This document shows, piece after piece, positions 16,433 through 22,944 of a stretch of 32,309 nt of DNA (within the stretch, counting starts at the first letter, position 1; the number at the start of each line of letters is the position of its first letter). The stretch covers positions 1 through 32,309 of the forward strand of contig LJTN01000032.1 of the NCBI GenBank assembly GCA_001303415.1. The letters are read 5' to 3'. Both the position numbers and the translations under genes were made by a program. Below the pieces are notes generated by a model. That model saw only the letters and a list, made by a program, of their open reading frames with translations, was not told where the DNA came from and did no database searches. This stretch comes from Myxococcales bacterium SG8_38 (GTDB lineage: Bacteria; Myxococcota_A; Polyangia; Polyangiales; Houyiibacteriaceae).

Positions 16433-17820
16433 TGACCACCAAGCTGCCAGTCGTAGAAGATCCCGCCAGCTCTCTCCGGGCCGACGGCAGCCGAAACTAC
16501 GTGCATCCGGCGGACGTGCAGGGCCGCTTCACGCGAATCCGTTACATCATCTTCACGGTCCTCATCGCCATCTACGTGGTTCTGCCCTTCGTCAAGGTCG
16601 GTGGGCATCCCGCGGTGTTCATCGACATCGTGAACCGGCGATTCTACCTGTTTGGAAGCGTCTTCAACGCCCAAGACTTCTGGCTCGTGTTCTTCCTGCT
16701 GAGCGGCATCGGGCTCGCACTGATCATCGTGACGACGCTCAAGGGCCGTCTTTGGTGCGGATACGCATGCCCTCACACCGTGTTCCTCGAGGGCGTCTTT
16801 CGCCGCATCGAGCGTTGGATCGAGGGTCCACGGGCGCAGCGGCTCCGGCGGAACGCGGCCGCGCTGACCTTCGACAAGCTGTGGCGAAAAGCGCTGAAGC
16901 ACGGCATTTACATCGTTCTCGCGCTGCTACTGTCTCACGTCTTCATCAGCTATTTCGTATCTCTTCCCTCGCTGCTCGACATGGTGCAGCAGAGCCCAAC
17001 GAATCACCCGACCGCATTCACCTGGGTCGTCGTGATGTCGGGGATCCTCTGGTTCAACTTCGCGTGGTTTCGCGAGCAGCTGTGTCTCATCATCTGTCCG
17101 TACGGCCGCCTGCAGTCAGTCATGACTGACCGCGACACGATGGTGATCGGCTACGACTGGAATCGAGGCGAGCCTCGCGGCAAGGCCAGCGATCCCGGCA
17201 ATGGCGACTGCATCGACTGCAAACGCTGCGTCGTCGTCTGCCCCACCGGTATCGACATCCGGAACGGCCTGCAGATGGAGTGCGTGGGGTGCGCGGCTTG
17301 CGTGGACGCTTGCGACGAGATCATGGACAAGGTGGGGCGCCCCCGGGGTTTGGTGCGCTACGACTCGCTCAATGGGCTCGAGGGTCGGTCGAAGCACGTC
17401 GCGCGTCCGCGTTTGTTTTTCTATGCGGGCATCGTGATGCTCTGGCTCATCGGGGCCGTTTTTGCCTTTGCCCAGAGCGCGGAGTTCGAGGCGAACGTGC
17501 TTCGTCACGAAGGCGCCCCGTTCGCGATCGTCGACGGGCAAGTGCGGAACTCGATTCGAGTGCATCTGATCAACAAGACCAACGCAACGCAGACGTTCCT
17601 GATCGAGCCCGAGCCCAGCGGCAGAATCGAGTATGTGGTGCCCCAGCCGCGCGTCGAGCTGAAGTCCCTCGGGAGCACGTACGTTCCAATTCTCGCCGTT
17701 CTGCCGGTCGAGGAGATGAAGCCCGGGCTTCAGATGCAGCTCGCCATTTCGATGGAGGGACGCGAGGACCGCAAGAGCCGGCGGGTCGTCCAGGCTCCTT
17801 TCGTCGGCCCCGGTCCCTAG
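16432..17820 (+). CDS. ccoG: CcoG/FixG-type iron-sulfur membrane protein, cupric reductase for cbb3 assembly
   Basis: The 462-residue protein has about five membrane helices, the conserved WCGYACPHTVF (Cys109, Cys113) and CLIICPYGRLQ motifs, then two [4Fe-4S] ferredoxin motifs, CIDCKRCVVVCP and CVGCAACVDACD. After the last helix comes a periplasmic immunoglobulin-like domain (NKTNATQTFLIEPEPSGRIE). CcoG reduces Cu2+ to Cu+ for delivery to the oxidase. The ATG at 16432 overlaps the ccoP stop; an in-frame ATG 20 codons upstream lies inside ccoP. The usual ccoH neighbour is missing: the cluster ends here and the next gene is convergent. Confidence 0.93.
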   Translation: MTTKLPVVEDPASSLRADGSRNYVHPADVQGRFTRIRYIIFTVLIAIYVVLPFVKVGGHPAVFIDIVNRRFYLFGSVFNAQDFWLVFFLLSGIGLALIIVTTLKGRLWCGYACPHTVFLEGVFRRIERWIEGPRAQRLRRNAAALTFDKLWRKALKHGIYIVLALLLSHVFISYFVSLPSLLDMVQQSPTNHPTAFTWVVVMSGILWFNFAWFREQLCLIICPYGRLQSVMTDRDTMVIGYDWNRGEPRGKASDPGNGDCIDCKRCVVVCPTGIDIRNGLQMECVGCAACVDACDEIMDKVGRPRGLVRYDSLNGLEGRSKHVARPRLFFYAGIVMLWLIGAVFAFAQSAEFEANVLRHEGAPFAIVDGQVRNSIRVHLINKTNATQTFLIEPEPSGRIEYVVPQPRVELKSLGSTYVPILAVLPVEEMKPGLQMQLAISMEGREDRKSRRVVQAPFVGPGP

Positions 17821-17830
17821 ACCGAGTACA

Positions 17831-17862
17831 CCCTGAGCTGATCCGCCCTCGAAGCCTCAGGG
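17831..17862. terminator. Possible bidirectional stem-loop between ccoG and uspA
   Basis: CCCTGAG (17831-17837) pairs with CTCAGGG (17856-17862) across an 18-base loop, right after the ccoG stop and touching the end of the convergent usp gene. The arms are short, the loop is long and there is no T-run, so termination here is only suggested. Confidence 0.2.
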
Positions 17863-18267
17863 GACCGACATCACGATGGCGCCACTCTTGTGCACGAGCT
17901 CGTGAGACACGCTCCCGAGCAGCGTGCGGGCGACTGCGCCCTTGCCAGTCGTTCCGCAGATGATGAGAGGCGCGTCGATCTCTCGGGCCATCGACACGAT
18001 GGCCTCGGCCGGGTGCCCACTCAGTGCATGACACTTGATGTCGACGTCGTCGGTCTTCACCGTGCCGCAGGTTTTCATCTCTAGAAGCTGGCGCAGATCC
18101 CGGAGCTCTTGCTCGGCGCCCGGAGCGCCCGCACTACCCGGGTCCAGCACGGTGACGACGTGAACCTCGGCGTCGAGCTGCCGACCCATGAATACTCCGA
18201 GCTCGAAGGCTCGGCGCGCTGGGTCGGAAAAGTCGTACGCCACGACCAGACGTGGAATCATCGACAC
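17857..18267 (-). CDS. Single-domain universal stress protein
   Basis: This is a 136-residue UspA-fold protein. The N-terminal strand RLVVAYDFSDPARRAFELG carries the usual Asp for nucleotide binding, and the C-terminal ATP-binding motif G-2x-G-9x-G-S is complete in GTTGKGAVARTLLGSVSHEL. ATP-binding Usp proteins are induced under energy, oxygen or redox stress; their targets vary. It lies 3 bases after the next usp gene (18271-18750), so the two form an operon. Its closest relative in the window appears to be the second half of the tandem Usp at 19442-20335, which shares VVAYDFS-like and GTTGK sequence; this hints at an old local duplication. Confidence 0.9.
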   Translation of the reverse strand: MSMIPRLVVAYDFSDPARRAFELGVFMGRQLDAEVHVVTVLDPGSAGAPGAEQELRDLRQLLEMKTCGTVKTDDVDIKCHALSGHPAEAIVSMAREIDAPLIICGTTGKGAVARTLLGSVSHELVHKSGAIVMSVP

Positions 18268-18270
18268 GGG

Positions 18271-18750
18271 CTACTCCCCCCCTTTCGATTGTTGCTCCTC
18301 GCGACCGCGAACCACCAGCACCGGACAGGGCGCATGGCGTACGACGCGTTCGGCGACGCTTCCGAGAAACGCCCGGGACAGCCCGCTGCGGCCGTGAGAG
18401 CCCAGAATGATCAGATCCACGTCCTCGTCCTCGGCCAGCTCGACGAGCGCCCGCCCGGGAGAGGGGTGCTGAATCACGCCGAGCTCGACCTCCGGAACTC
18501 CCTTGAGAAACTCGGCGGTTTTGCCGGACAGAGTTTCGCGAATCGCATCTTCGATCTCGACTCGGATGCTCCGTTCGAGCAAATCCGGCCGCGACCATAC
18601 GACGGGGGGTATGTTGGGCGTCGGGTCGAACACGTGAGCAACCAACACGCGGGCATGGAAGCTCTTCGCGTAGAGCGCTGCCGCGCGCAGGGCTTCGTCC
18701 GAGATGTCCGAAAAGTCGGTTCCGACGAGAATGGTTCGGGGCTGGTCCAT
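18271..18750 (-). CDS. Single-domain universal stress protein
   Basis: The 159-residue UspA protein starts MDQPRTILVGTDFSDISDEAL, with the nucleotide-contacting Asp in strand 1, and ends with a complete GSHGRSGLSRAFLGSVAERV ATP-binding motif. A loop containing SRPDLLERSIRVEIEDAIRE is longer than in its neighbour. An in-frame ATG 18 codons earlier is possible, but the added residues are not Usp-like. It is the first gene of the leftward usp pair and is divergent from the hemerythrin gene. A near-consensus sigma-54 element at 18764-18780 would place the transcript start about two bases before this ATG. Confidence 0.9.
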   Translation of the reverse strand: MDQPRTILVGTDFSDISDEALRAAALYAKSFHARVLVAHVFDPTPNIPPVVWSRPDLLERSIRVEIEDAIRETLSGKTAEFLKGVPEVELGVIQHPSPGRALVELAEDEDVDLIILGSHGRSGLSRAFLGSVAERVVRHAPCPVLVVRGREEQQSKGGE

Positions 18751-18763
18751 GGTCTGTATCCTA

Positions 18764-18780
18764 TCAAGCTTCGTGCCAGA
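18764..18780 (-). promoter_or_regulatory. Weak sigma-54-like -24/-12 element before the leftward usp pair
   Basis: The minus strand reads CTGGCACG, then AAGC, then TTGAT: a perfect -24 box with correct spacing but GA in place of the nearly invariant GC in the -12 box. The start point would fall around 18752, only two bases before the ATG, giving an almost leaderless mRNA. Probably degenerate or incidental. Confidence 0.25.
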
Positions 18781-18856
18781 CGGCGGACACGGCCTGGGTC
18801 GCAAAGCATAACGAAAAACGCGCAGCTTCTGCGAAAGATTCGGTCCCGGCGCAGAT

Positions 18857-18875
18857 CTTGCGTGTCACGCGCAAG
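18857..18875. promoter_or_regulatory. Dyad CTTGCG-N7-CGCAAG, possible activator site
   Basis: The 19-base element has arms CTTGCG and CGCAAG, and inside them further pairing is broken by one mismatch only. Its centre lies about 54 bases upstream of the predicted sigma-54 start of the hemerythrin/Usp unit. The same half-site, in the opposite arrangement, forms the dyad at 9925-9946. Confidence 0.4.
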
Positions 18876-18892
18876 GAAATCCTGCTAAACCA

Positions 18893-18909
18893 TTGGCGTG
18901 CTATTTGCA
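18893..18909 (+). promoter_or_regulatory. Predicted sigma-54 promoter of the hemerythrin/Usp unit
   Basis: TTGGCGTGCTATTTGCA matches the consensus YTGGCACG-N4-TTGCW with exact GG-to-GC spacing; only two non-core bases of the -24 box differ. A start near 18920 leaves a leader of about 27 bases containing the strong GGGGAGG ribosome site at 18935-18941 before the ATG at 18947. Sigma-54 dependence would require an enhancer-binding activator. Confidence 0.65.
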
Positions 18910-18946
18910 CGAGCTCGTATGACACCATCCTGACGGGGAGGCCCCC

Positions 18947-19408
18947 ATGAGCGACAAACCGTTGATGCCCTCCGAAGTTCGACGAAAGGTGCTGAGCCAG
19001 CATCGCGAAATCGAGCAGATGCTTTCCGAGCTAGAAGCCGGCGTAGCCCGGCTAGGCGAAGGCGGGGTCGATGCGGAGCAGGTCAAACGCGCGGCCTACG
19101 CGCTTCGAGGCATCCTCGAGCTTCACATGAATTTCGAGGAGCTTCACATGCTCCCCGCAATCACCGAAGCGGACGGGTTCGGTCCCGAAAGGGCCCGCCA
19201 TCTCAATACGGAGCACCAGGAGCAGCGAAAGCAACTCGACCTGCTGGTCGACACGATTCGGGAAGCCAGCTCCATCGATGACTTGGCCGGCAGCGTGGCG
19301 AAGCTGGCCCAAATGCTCCGCGACGACATCGAAGAAGAAGAGCGGGAGTACGTCACCGACAAGCTCTTGCGCGATAACATCATTCCCACCGATACGTTCG
19401 GCGGCTGA
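18947..19408 (+). CDS. Hemerythrin-like HHE-domain protein
   Basis: The 153-residue, all-helical protein has the pattern of the HHE cation-binding family: His19 (SQHREIEQML), His60 with Glu64 (ELHMNFEELHMLP), and His85/His90 (RHLNTEHQEQ). In the last helix the usual His before I-E-E-E-E is replaced by Asp127 (LRDDIEEEEREY), so the di-iron site may be altered. Such proteins bind O2, NO or iron, or act as sensors; the real ligand here is open. A strong ribosome site precedes the ATG. It is followed 33 bases later by the tandem Usp gene, and both are probably transcribed from the sigma-54 promoter upstream. Confidence 0.82.
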   Translation: MSDKPLMPSEVRRKVLSQHREIEQMLSELEAGVARLGEGGVDAEQVKRAAYALRGILELHMNFEELHMLPAITEADGFGPERARHLNTEHQEQRKQLDLLVDTIREASSIDDLAGSVAKLAQMLRDDIEEEEREYVTDKLLRDNIIPTDTFGG

Positions 19409-19441
19409 CCGGCCCCCACCACTCAAAACCGGGACGAAACC

Positions 19442-20335
19442 ATGCAGATCAACCAAATCCTAGTGCCCACGGATTTTTCCGAGAACGCCGAGCGTGCGCT
19501 GCGCTATGCGATCGAGCTTGCCAAACAATGCTCCGCAAAGCTCCATCTGCTCCATACCCCCGTGATCCCCACGTACTTGCTGATGGATCTGTCCTACAGC
19601 CCGGGCCCCGAGGCGGTCACCCGCATCCTGAATGACGCCCAGGATGCATTGGACCGACAATCGAAGATCGTCGAAGAAGCCGGAATCGAGCACTTTTCCG
19701 TAATTCGAGAGGGGACCGTCCACGAGGTGATTCGCGACTATGCGAGGGAGCACGACTTGGACTTGGTGGTCGTAGGCACCCACGGGCGGACCGGAGTCTC
19801 CAAGCTGATGTACGGGAGCGTGACCGAACGCGTGATCAAGACCGTGCACACGCCGATCATCATCGTTCCGCCGGATGGTGGAAAGGTCCCGAGCTCGATG
19901 GTGATCGCCTACGATTTTTCGGGGCCGTCCAAACGCGCTGCTGAGGTCGCACGCGCGATCCATGGCGTGTGCCACGGCCCGCTGCACCTGGTGCACAGCT
20001 ACCTCGACGTCTGGGGCGAATACACCGACCGAGGTGCGGTCATCGGGGAGGCCGCCGAGAAGCGGCGCGAGGCGCTTCGTTTGGGGCTCGAGGAGATGCT
20101 TCAGGCCGAGGCCGAGGAGCTCTTTTCGATCGACGCGCAGGCCATTCAGACGCACCTGGTGACCGGCGATCCCGCAGACGGCATCCTAAAGATCGCCGAA
20201 CGCGTGGGCGCGACGCTCATCTGTGCGGGCACGACGGGCAAGAGCGGCATCGAGCGGCTGCTCATTGGAAGTGTGGCGAGGCGGCTCCTCCACGACAGCC
20301 CGGTCCCCCTACTCTTGGCCCACGATAGCGATTGA
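19442..20335 (+). CDS. Tandem-domain universal stress protein
   Basis: The 297-residue protein consists of two UspA domains. Domain 1 (about 1-145) begins MQINQILVPTDFSENAERAL and has GTHGRTGVSKLMYGSVTERV. Domain 2 (about 150-297) begins SMVIAYDFSGPSKRAAEVAR and has GTTGKSGIERLLIGSVARRL. Both ATP-binding motifs are complete, so both halves can be expected to bind nucleotide. Tandem Usp proteins are taken to be equivalent to a Usp dimer. The gene follows the hemerythrin gene on the same strand. With the two divergent genes there are four Usp domains within 2.5 kb. Confidence 0.92.
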   Translation: MQINQILVPTDFSENAERALRYAIELAKQCSAKLHLLHTPVIPTYLLMDLSYSPGPEAVTRILNDAQDALDRQSKIVEEAGIEHFSVIREGTVHEVIRDYAREHDLDLVVVGTHGRTGVSKLMYGSVTERVIKTVHTPIIIVPPDGGKVPSSMVIAYDFSGPSKRAAEVARAIHGVCHGPLHLVHSYLDVWGEYTDRGAVIGEAAEKRREALRLGLEEMLQAEAEELFSIDAQAIQTHLVTGDPADGILKIAERVGATLICAGTTGKSGIERLLIGSVARRLLHDSPVPLLLAHDSD

Positions 20336-20383
20336 TCGCATAGGTCTTGAACGAACGGCCGAACATCGCATGATAGGGGCGAC

Positions 20384-21193
20384 ATGGTCGGGCGGGTCAT
20401 GGTGCTGGTGCTGGCAATCGCGTGGTGCGCAGGGTGCACCTGCGACCGAAAGGACACGTCACCGGAGGCCGGCAGTGGAATCCCCGAGGGCTTCGACCAG
20501 GTCATGCAGGACCATGCCGCTCTGTCGATCGCAACGCGGGACGCTCTGATCAGGGACGAGCTTCCGGTCGCGCAACAGGCGATGCGCAAGCTCGCGTTCT
20601 TCATGGAGCACGTGCCGCCCCCCGAGCAGGGCAAGCACTACGCACGAATCACCCAGGAGCTCGCCCAGCAGGTTCGGGAGGCTGGCGACCTCGAAGAGGC
20701 GTGCATGGCGTTTGCCCGGCTCTCGCATGCCTGCGGACAGTGCCACCATGCGCTGGACCGAGGCCCGCCCATCAAGCTCGAGCCCGCCCCTGGCGGCAGG
20801 GACTTGCAAATGCACATGCGTCGGCACTATTGGGCGGTCGAACGGATGTGGGAGGCACTATTGAGCAACTCGACGACAGCGTTCCAGATTGCAGCAGAGA
20901 TGCTCGCCGAAGCCCCGCTGTCTGGGCCGCGCGAACCCGATGAAGAGAGCCCCCCAGGGGTGACTCGGCTTGCCTACGAGGTGCACGACCTCGCGTTCTC
21001 AGCCGCAGTCGAGGGCACCGTGGAAGAGGAAGAATACGTGCCCAGACCGGGGGAGCCCATCAAAGACGAGCCCACCAGCCGCGGTCAGGCGGAAATCTTC
21101 GGTCGCCTTCTGTCGACCTGCAATCATTGTCACACCTTGATCGGCGTGAAGCCCTCGCTCACCGCCCGGGAGCGTGACCAGGTGTCTCAATGA
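20384..21193 (+). CDS. Two-haem lipoprotein resembling duplicated cytochrome c'
   Basis: The 269-residue protein has a lipoprotein signal ending in CAGC, so Cys18 would be lipidated. The mature protein is helical and contains two c-type haem sites, Cys117-Cys120-His121 (CGQCHH) and Cys246-Cys249-His250 (CNHCHT). Each lies at the end of a helical segment of about 100 residues, as in cytochrome c', in which the haem site sits on the last helix of a four-helix bundle. The upstream helices of each half show similar patterns (DHAALSIATRDAL and QMHMRRHYWAVERMWEAL). Duplication of a cytochrome c'-type unit is inference. Its role may be electron transfer or NO/gas binding. The stop overlaps the next ATG (ATGA). 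Confidence 0.75.
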   Translation: MVGRVMVLVLAIAWCAGCTCDRKDTSPEAGSGIPEGFDQVMQDHAALSIATRDALIRDELPVAQQAMRKLAFFMEHVPPPEQGKHYARITQELAQQVREAGDLEEACMAFARLSHACGQCHHALDRGPPIKLEPAPGGRDLQMHMRRHYWAVERMWEALLSNSTTAFQIAAEMLAEAPLSGPREPDEESPPGVTRLAYEVHDLAFSAAVEGTVEEEEYVPRPGEPIKDEPTSRGQAEIFGRLLSTCNHCHTLIGVKPSLTARERDQVSQ

Positions 21194-21504
21194 AGGTCTT
21201 GGTCGTGTGGGTCATCGCCGGATGCGTGATCGCGATGTCGGCCGGATGTGCCAGCGGACGGGTGCGCGTCGGTCAGGGCACGGAAATGCAGCAAGAAAAA
21301 GAATATGAGCCCGAGCAAAAAGTAAACCCCCCTGAAGGCAACATCAGCCGGGTGTCGGGACCGGTCACGGGGACACCCACCCCTCCTCCCGTCATCGAAA
21401 TCGACCTCGAGCGACGAAAACCACCACCGCCGCGTGAGCCCGGTCTCGAGCCCGAGCCCGAGCCCGGGCCCCAGCCTGAACCCGAACCCGAACCCGAACC
21501 CTGA
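21190..21504 (+). CDS. Small lipoprotein with a Pro-Glu repeat tail
   Basis: The 104-residue protein has a lipoprotein signal (MKVLVVWVIAGCVIAMSAGC, Cys20 lipidated). The mature part is polar and without regular folding signals (VRVGQGTEMQQEKEYEPEQK), then Pro-rich (TPTPPPVIEI, RRKPPPPREP), ending in an alternating Pro-Glu tail. Pro-Glu tails are stiff and extended and may span the periplasm or contact basic proteins or peptidoglycan. It is translationally coupled to the two-haem lipoprotein by an ATGA overlap. The function is unknown. The repeat-coding DNA (21448-21501) is likely to vary in length. Confidence 0.7.
   Translation: MKVLVVWVIAGCVIAMSAGCASGRVRVGQGTEMQQEKEYEPEQKVNPPEGNISRVSGPVTGTPTPPPVIEIDLERRKPPPPREPGLEPEPEPGPQPEPEPEPEP
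21448..21501 (+). repeat. Hexanucleotide repeat tract encoding Pro-Glu
   Basis: Imperfect copies of CCCGAG/CCCGAA follow one another for 54 bases, in two blocks separated by a CCCGGGCCCCAGCCT interruption. In the lipoprotein frame they code for alternating Glu and Pro. In the +1 frame they code for Pro-Asn/Ser-Pro and stay open into the CoA-transferase gene. Confidence 0.9.
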
Positions 21505-21514
21505 TCGATCTGCG

Positions 21515-22783
21515 ATGTCGAAGCTCTGTTCTGCCCAAGAAGCGGCCAATCACATCAATTCCAACCAGCGTGTCTTCGTCCACGGCGGGGCGGCGACGCC
21601 CACAGCGTTGATCGACGCGATGGTGGAAGAGGCGAGCCGTCTGCGCGATGTCGAGCTGATCCACCTCCACACGTACGGAGACGCACGATACGCCGATCCC
21701 GAATACGCCCGGTCCTTTCGCGTAGCGAACCTGTTCGTCGGGCACAACATGCGCGGCAAGCTGGACGGGGATCGCGTCGACTATCTGCCCTGTTTTCTCT
21801 CCGAGATCCCGCAGTTGTTCCGATCGGGTCGCCGGGCGCTCGACGTCGCGCTGGTCCAGGTCTCGCCACCGGACAAGCGAGGCTATTGCAGCCTGGGGGT
21901 GTCCGTGGACGTGGCGCGGGCGGCGGTGGACTCGGCCAAGGTGGTGATCGCACAGGTCAACCGTCACATGCCGCGGGTGCATGGCGACGGGTTCGTGCAC
22001 ATCGATGAGCTCGACTGGCTGGTCGAGCACGACAAGCCTCTGCCAGAGGCTCCCCCGACGCCGCCAAGCGACGAAGAGCAAGCGATTGGACACCATGCGG
22101 CAGAGCTCATCGAAGATGGGGCGACGCTTCAGATGGGCATCGGCGCCGTTCCTGACGCGGTCTTGGCTGCGCTCAAAGGGCATCGCCACCTGGGCGTTCA
22201 CACCGAGATGTGGTCGGACGGCCTTCTGCCCCTGTTGGAATGCGGCGCCGTGGACAACAGTGAGAAAAAAATCCACCCGGGGCGGACTGTCTCGGGCTTC
22301 GTCATCGGGACGAAGCGCGTGTATGACTACATCGACGACAATCCGAGCGTGAGCCAATACGACATCGGTTACGTGAACCGGGTCTCGGTGATCAACCGCA
22401 ACCCCAGGGTTACGGCGATCAACTCCGCCATCGAAATCGACCTTACCGGGCAAGTCTGCGCCGATTCGATCGGCCACCGGGTAATCTCCGGCGTTGGAGG
22501 CCAAATGGACTTCATCCGGGGGGCGATGACCTCGGAAGGCGGGAAGCCCATCATCGCCCTCACGAGCCGTACCCGGAAAGGGGTGCCTCGAATCGTGCCG
22601 ACGCTACGGCCGGGAGCAGGCGTCGTGACGACGCGAGCGCACGTCCGTTTCGTGGTCACCGAGAACGGCGCAGTGGACCTTTTTGGCAAGACACTGAACG
22701 AGCGGGCACAGCTGCTCATCTCCATCGCCCACCCAGATGACCAAGAAGCACTCGAGCGGGCGTGGCACGAGGCGCGCAGTTGA
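21515..22783 (+). CDS. Acetyl-CoA hydrolase/CoA-transferase family protein
   Basis: From the ATG at 21515 the protein has 422 residues with the two-domain layout of the family that includes 4-hydroxybutyrate, acetate and succinate CoA-transferases. Key features are QVSPPDKRGYCSLGVSVD (about residues 115-132), the glycine loop LQMGIGAVPDAVLAAL, HTEMWSDG with the probable catalytic Glu231, NSAIEIDLTGQVCADSIG and GVGGQMDFIRGA. The enzyme moves CoA between short acyl-CoAs and acids through a glutamyl-CoA intermediate; the substrate pair is not visible. The frame is open 27 codons upstream, but that part is the repeat tract read out of frame. It starts 10 bases after the lipoprotein stop. Confidence 0.9.
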   Translation: MSKLCSAQEAANHINSNQRVFVHGGAATPTALIDAMVEEASRLRDVELIHLHTYGDARYADPEYARSFRVANLFVGHNMRGKLDGDRVDYLPCFLSEIPQLFRSGRRALDVALVQVSPPDKRGYCSLGVSVDVARAAVDSAKVVIAQVNRHMPRVHGDGFVHIDELDWLVEHDKPLPEAPPTPPSDEEQAIGHHAAELIEDGATLQMGIGAVPDAVLAALKGHRHLGVHTEMWSDGLLPLLECGAVDNSEKKIHPGRTVSGFVIGTKRVYDYIDDNPSVSQYDIGYVNRVSVINRNPRVTAINSAIEIDLTGQVCADSIGHRVISGVGGQMDFIRGAMTSEGGKPIIALTSRTRKGVPRIVPTLRPGAGVVTTRAHVRFVVTENGAVDLFGKTLNERAQLLISIAHPDDQEALERAWHEARS

Positions 22784-22786
22784 GAT

Positions 22787-22838
22787 GGCGCATTGGTTGC
22801 GCCCCGTCGACTCACATCCGCATCCATTGCGCATGCGG
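22787..22838. promoter_or_regulatory. Two GC-rich dyads upstream of the glycogen operon
   Basis: GGCGCA (22787-22792) pairs with TGCGCC (22798-22803), and CCGCAT (22818-22823) pairs with ATGCGG (22833-22838), with a perfect CGCATGCG palindrome inside the second. They lie about 85-135 bases before the predicted sigma-54 start, where enhancer-binding activators usually sit. The first could instead be a weak terminator of the CoA-transferase gene. Confidence 0.35.
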
Positions 22839-22893
22839 GCTTTGAGAATGTTGGTTAGTTGTGATGGAATGAGGGCGTTTCGCAGGACAAGGT

Positions 22894-22910
22894 TTGGCAC
22901 GCCTCCTGCT
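22894..22910 (+). promoter_or_regulatory. Predicted sigma-54 promoter of the glycogen operon
   Basis: TTGGCACGCCTCCTGCT matches YTGGCACG-N4-TTGCW with a perfect -24 box, exact spacing and the invariant GC at -12; the -12 box is CTGCT. The predicted start is near 22921, giving a 24-base leader with GAGGGG at 22930-22935 before the GTG at 22945. It lies in the only sizeable gap (161 bases) before the operon. Confidence 0.7.
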
Positions 22911-22944
22911 TCGGGAAAGGATCTCAAATGAGGGGAAGTGTGTC

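Noticed and set aside
21448-21501. Short tandem repeats as a possible CRISPR or regulatory array
   Set aside because: The period is six bases with no spacers, and the tract is in frame within a lipoprotein gene.
22894-22944. TTG start for the debranching enzyme
   Set aside because: The TTG falls in the -24 box of the predicted promoter and lacks a ribosome site; the GTG at 22945 has GAGGGG at proper distance.
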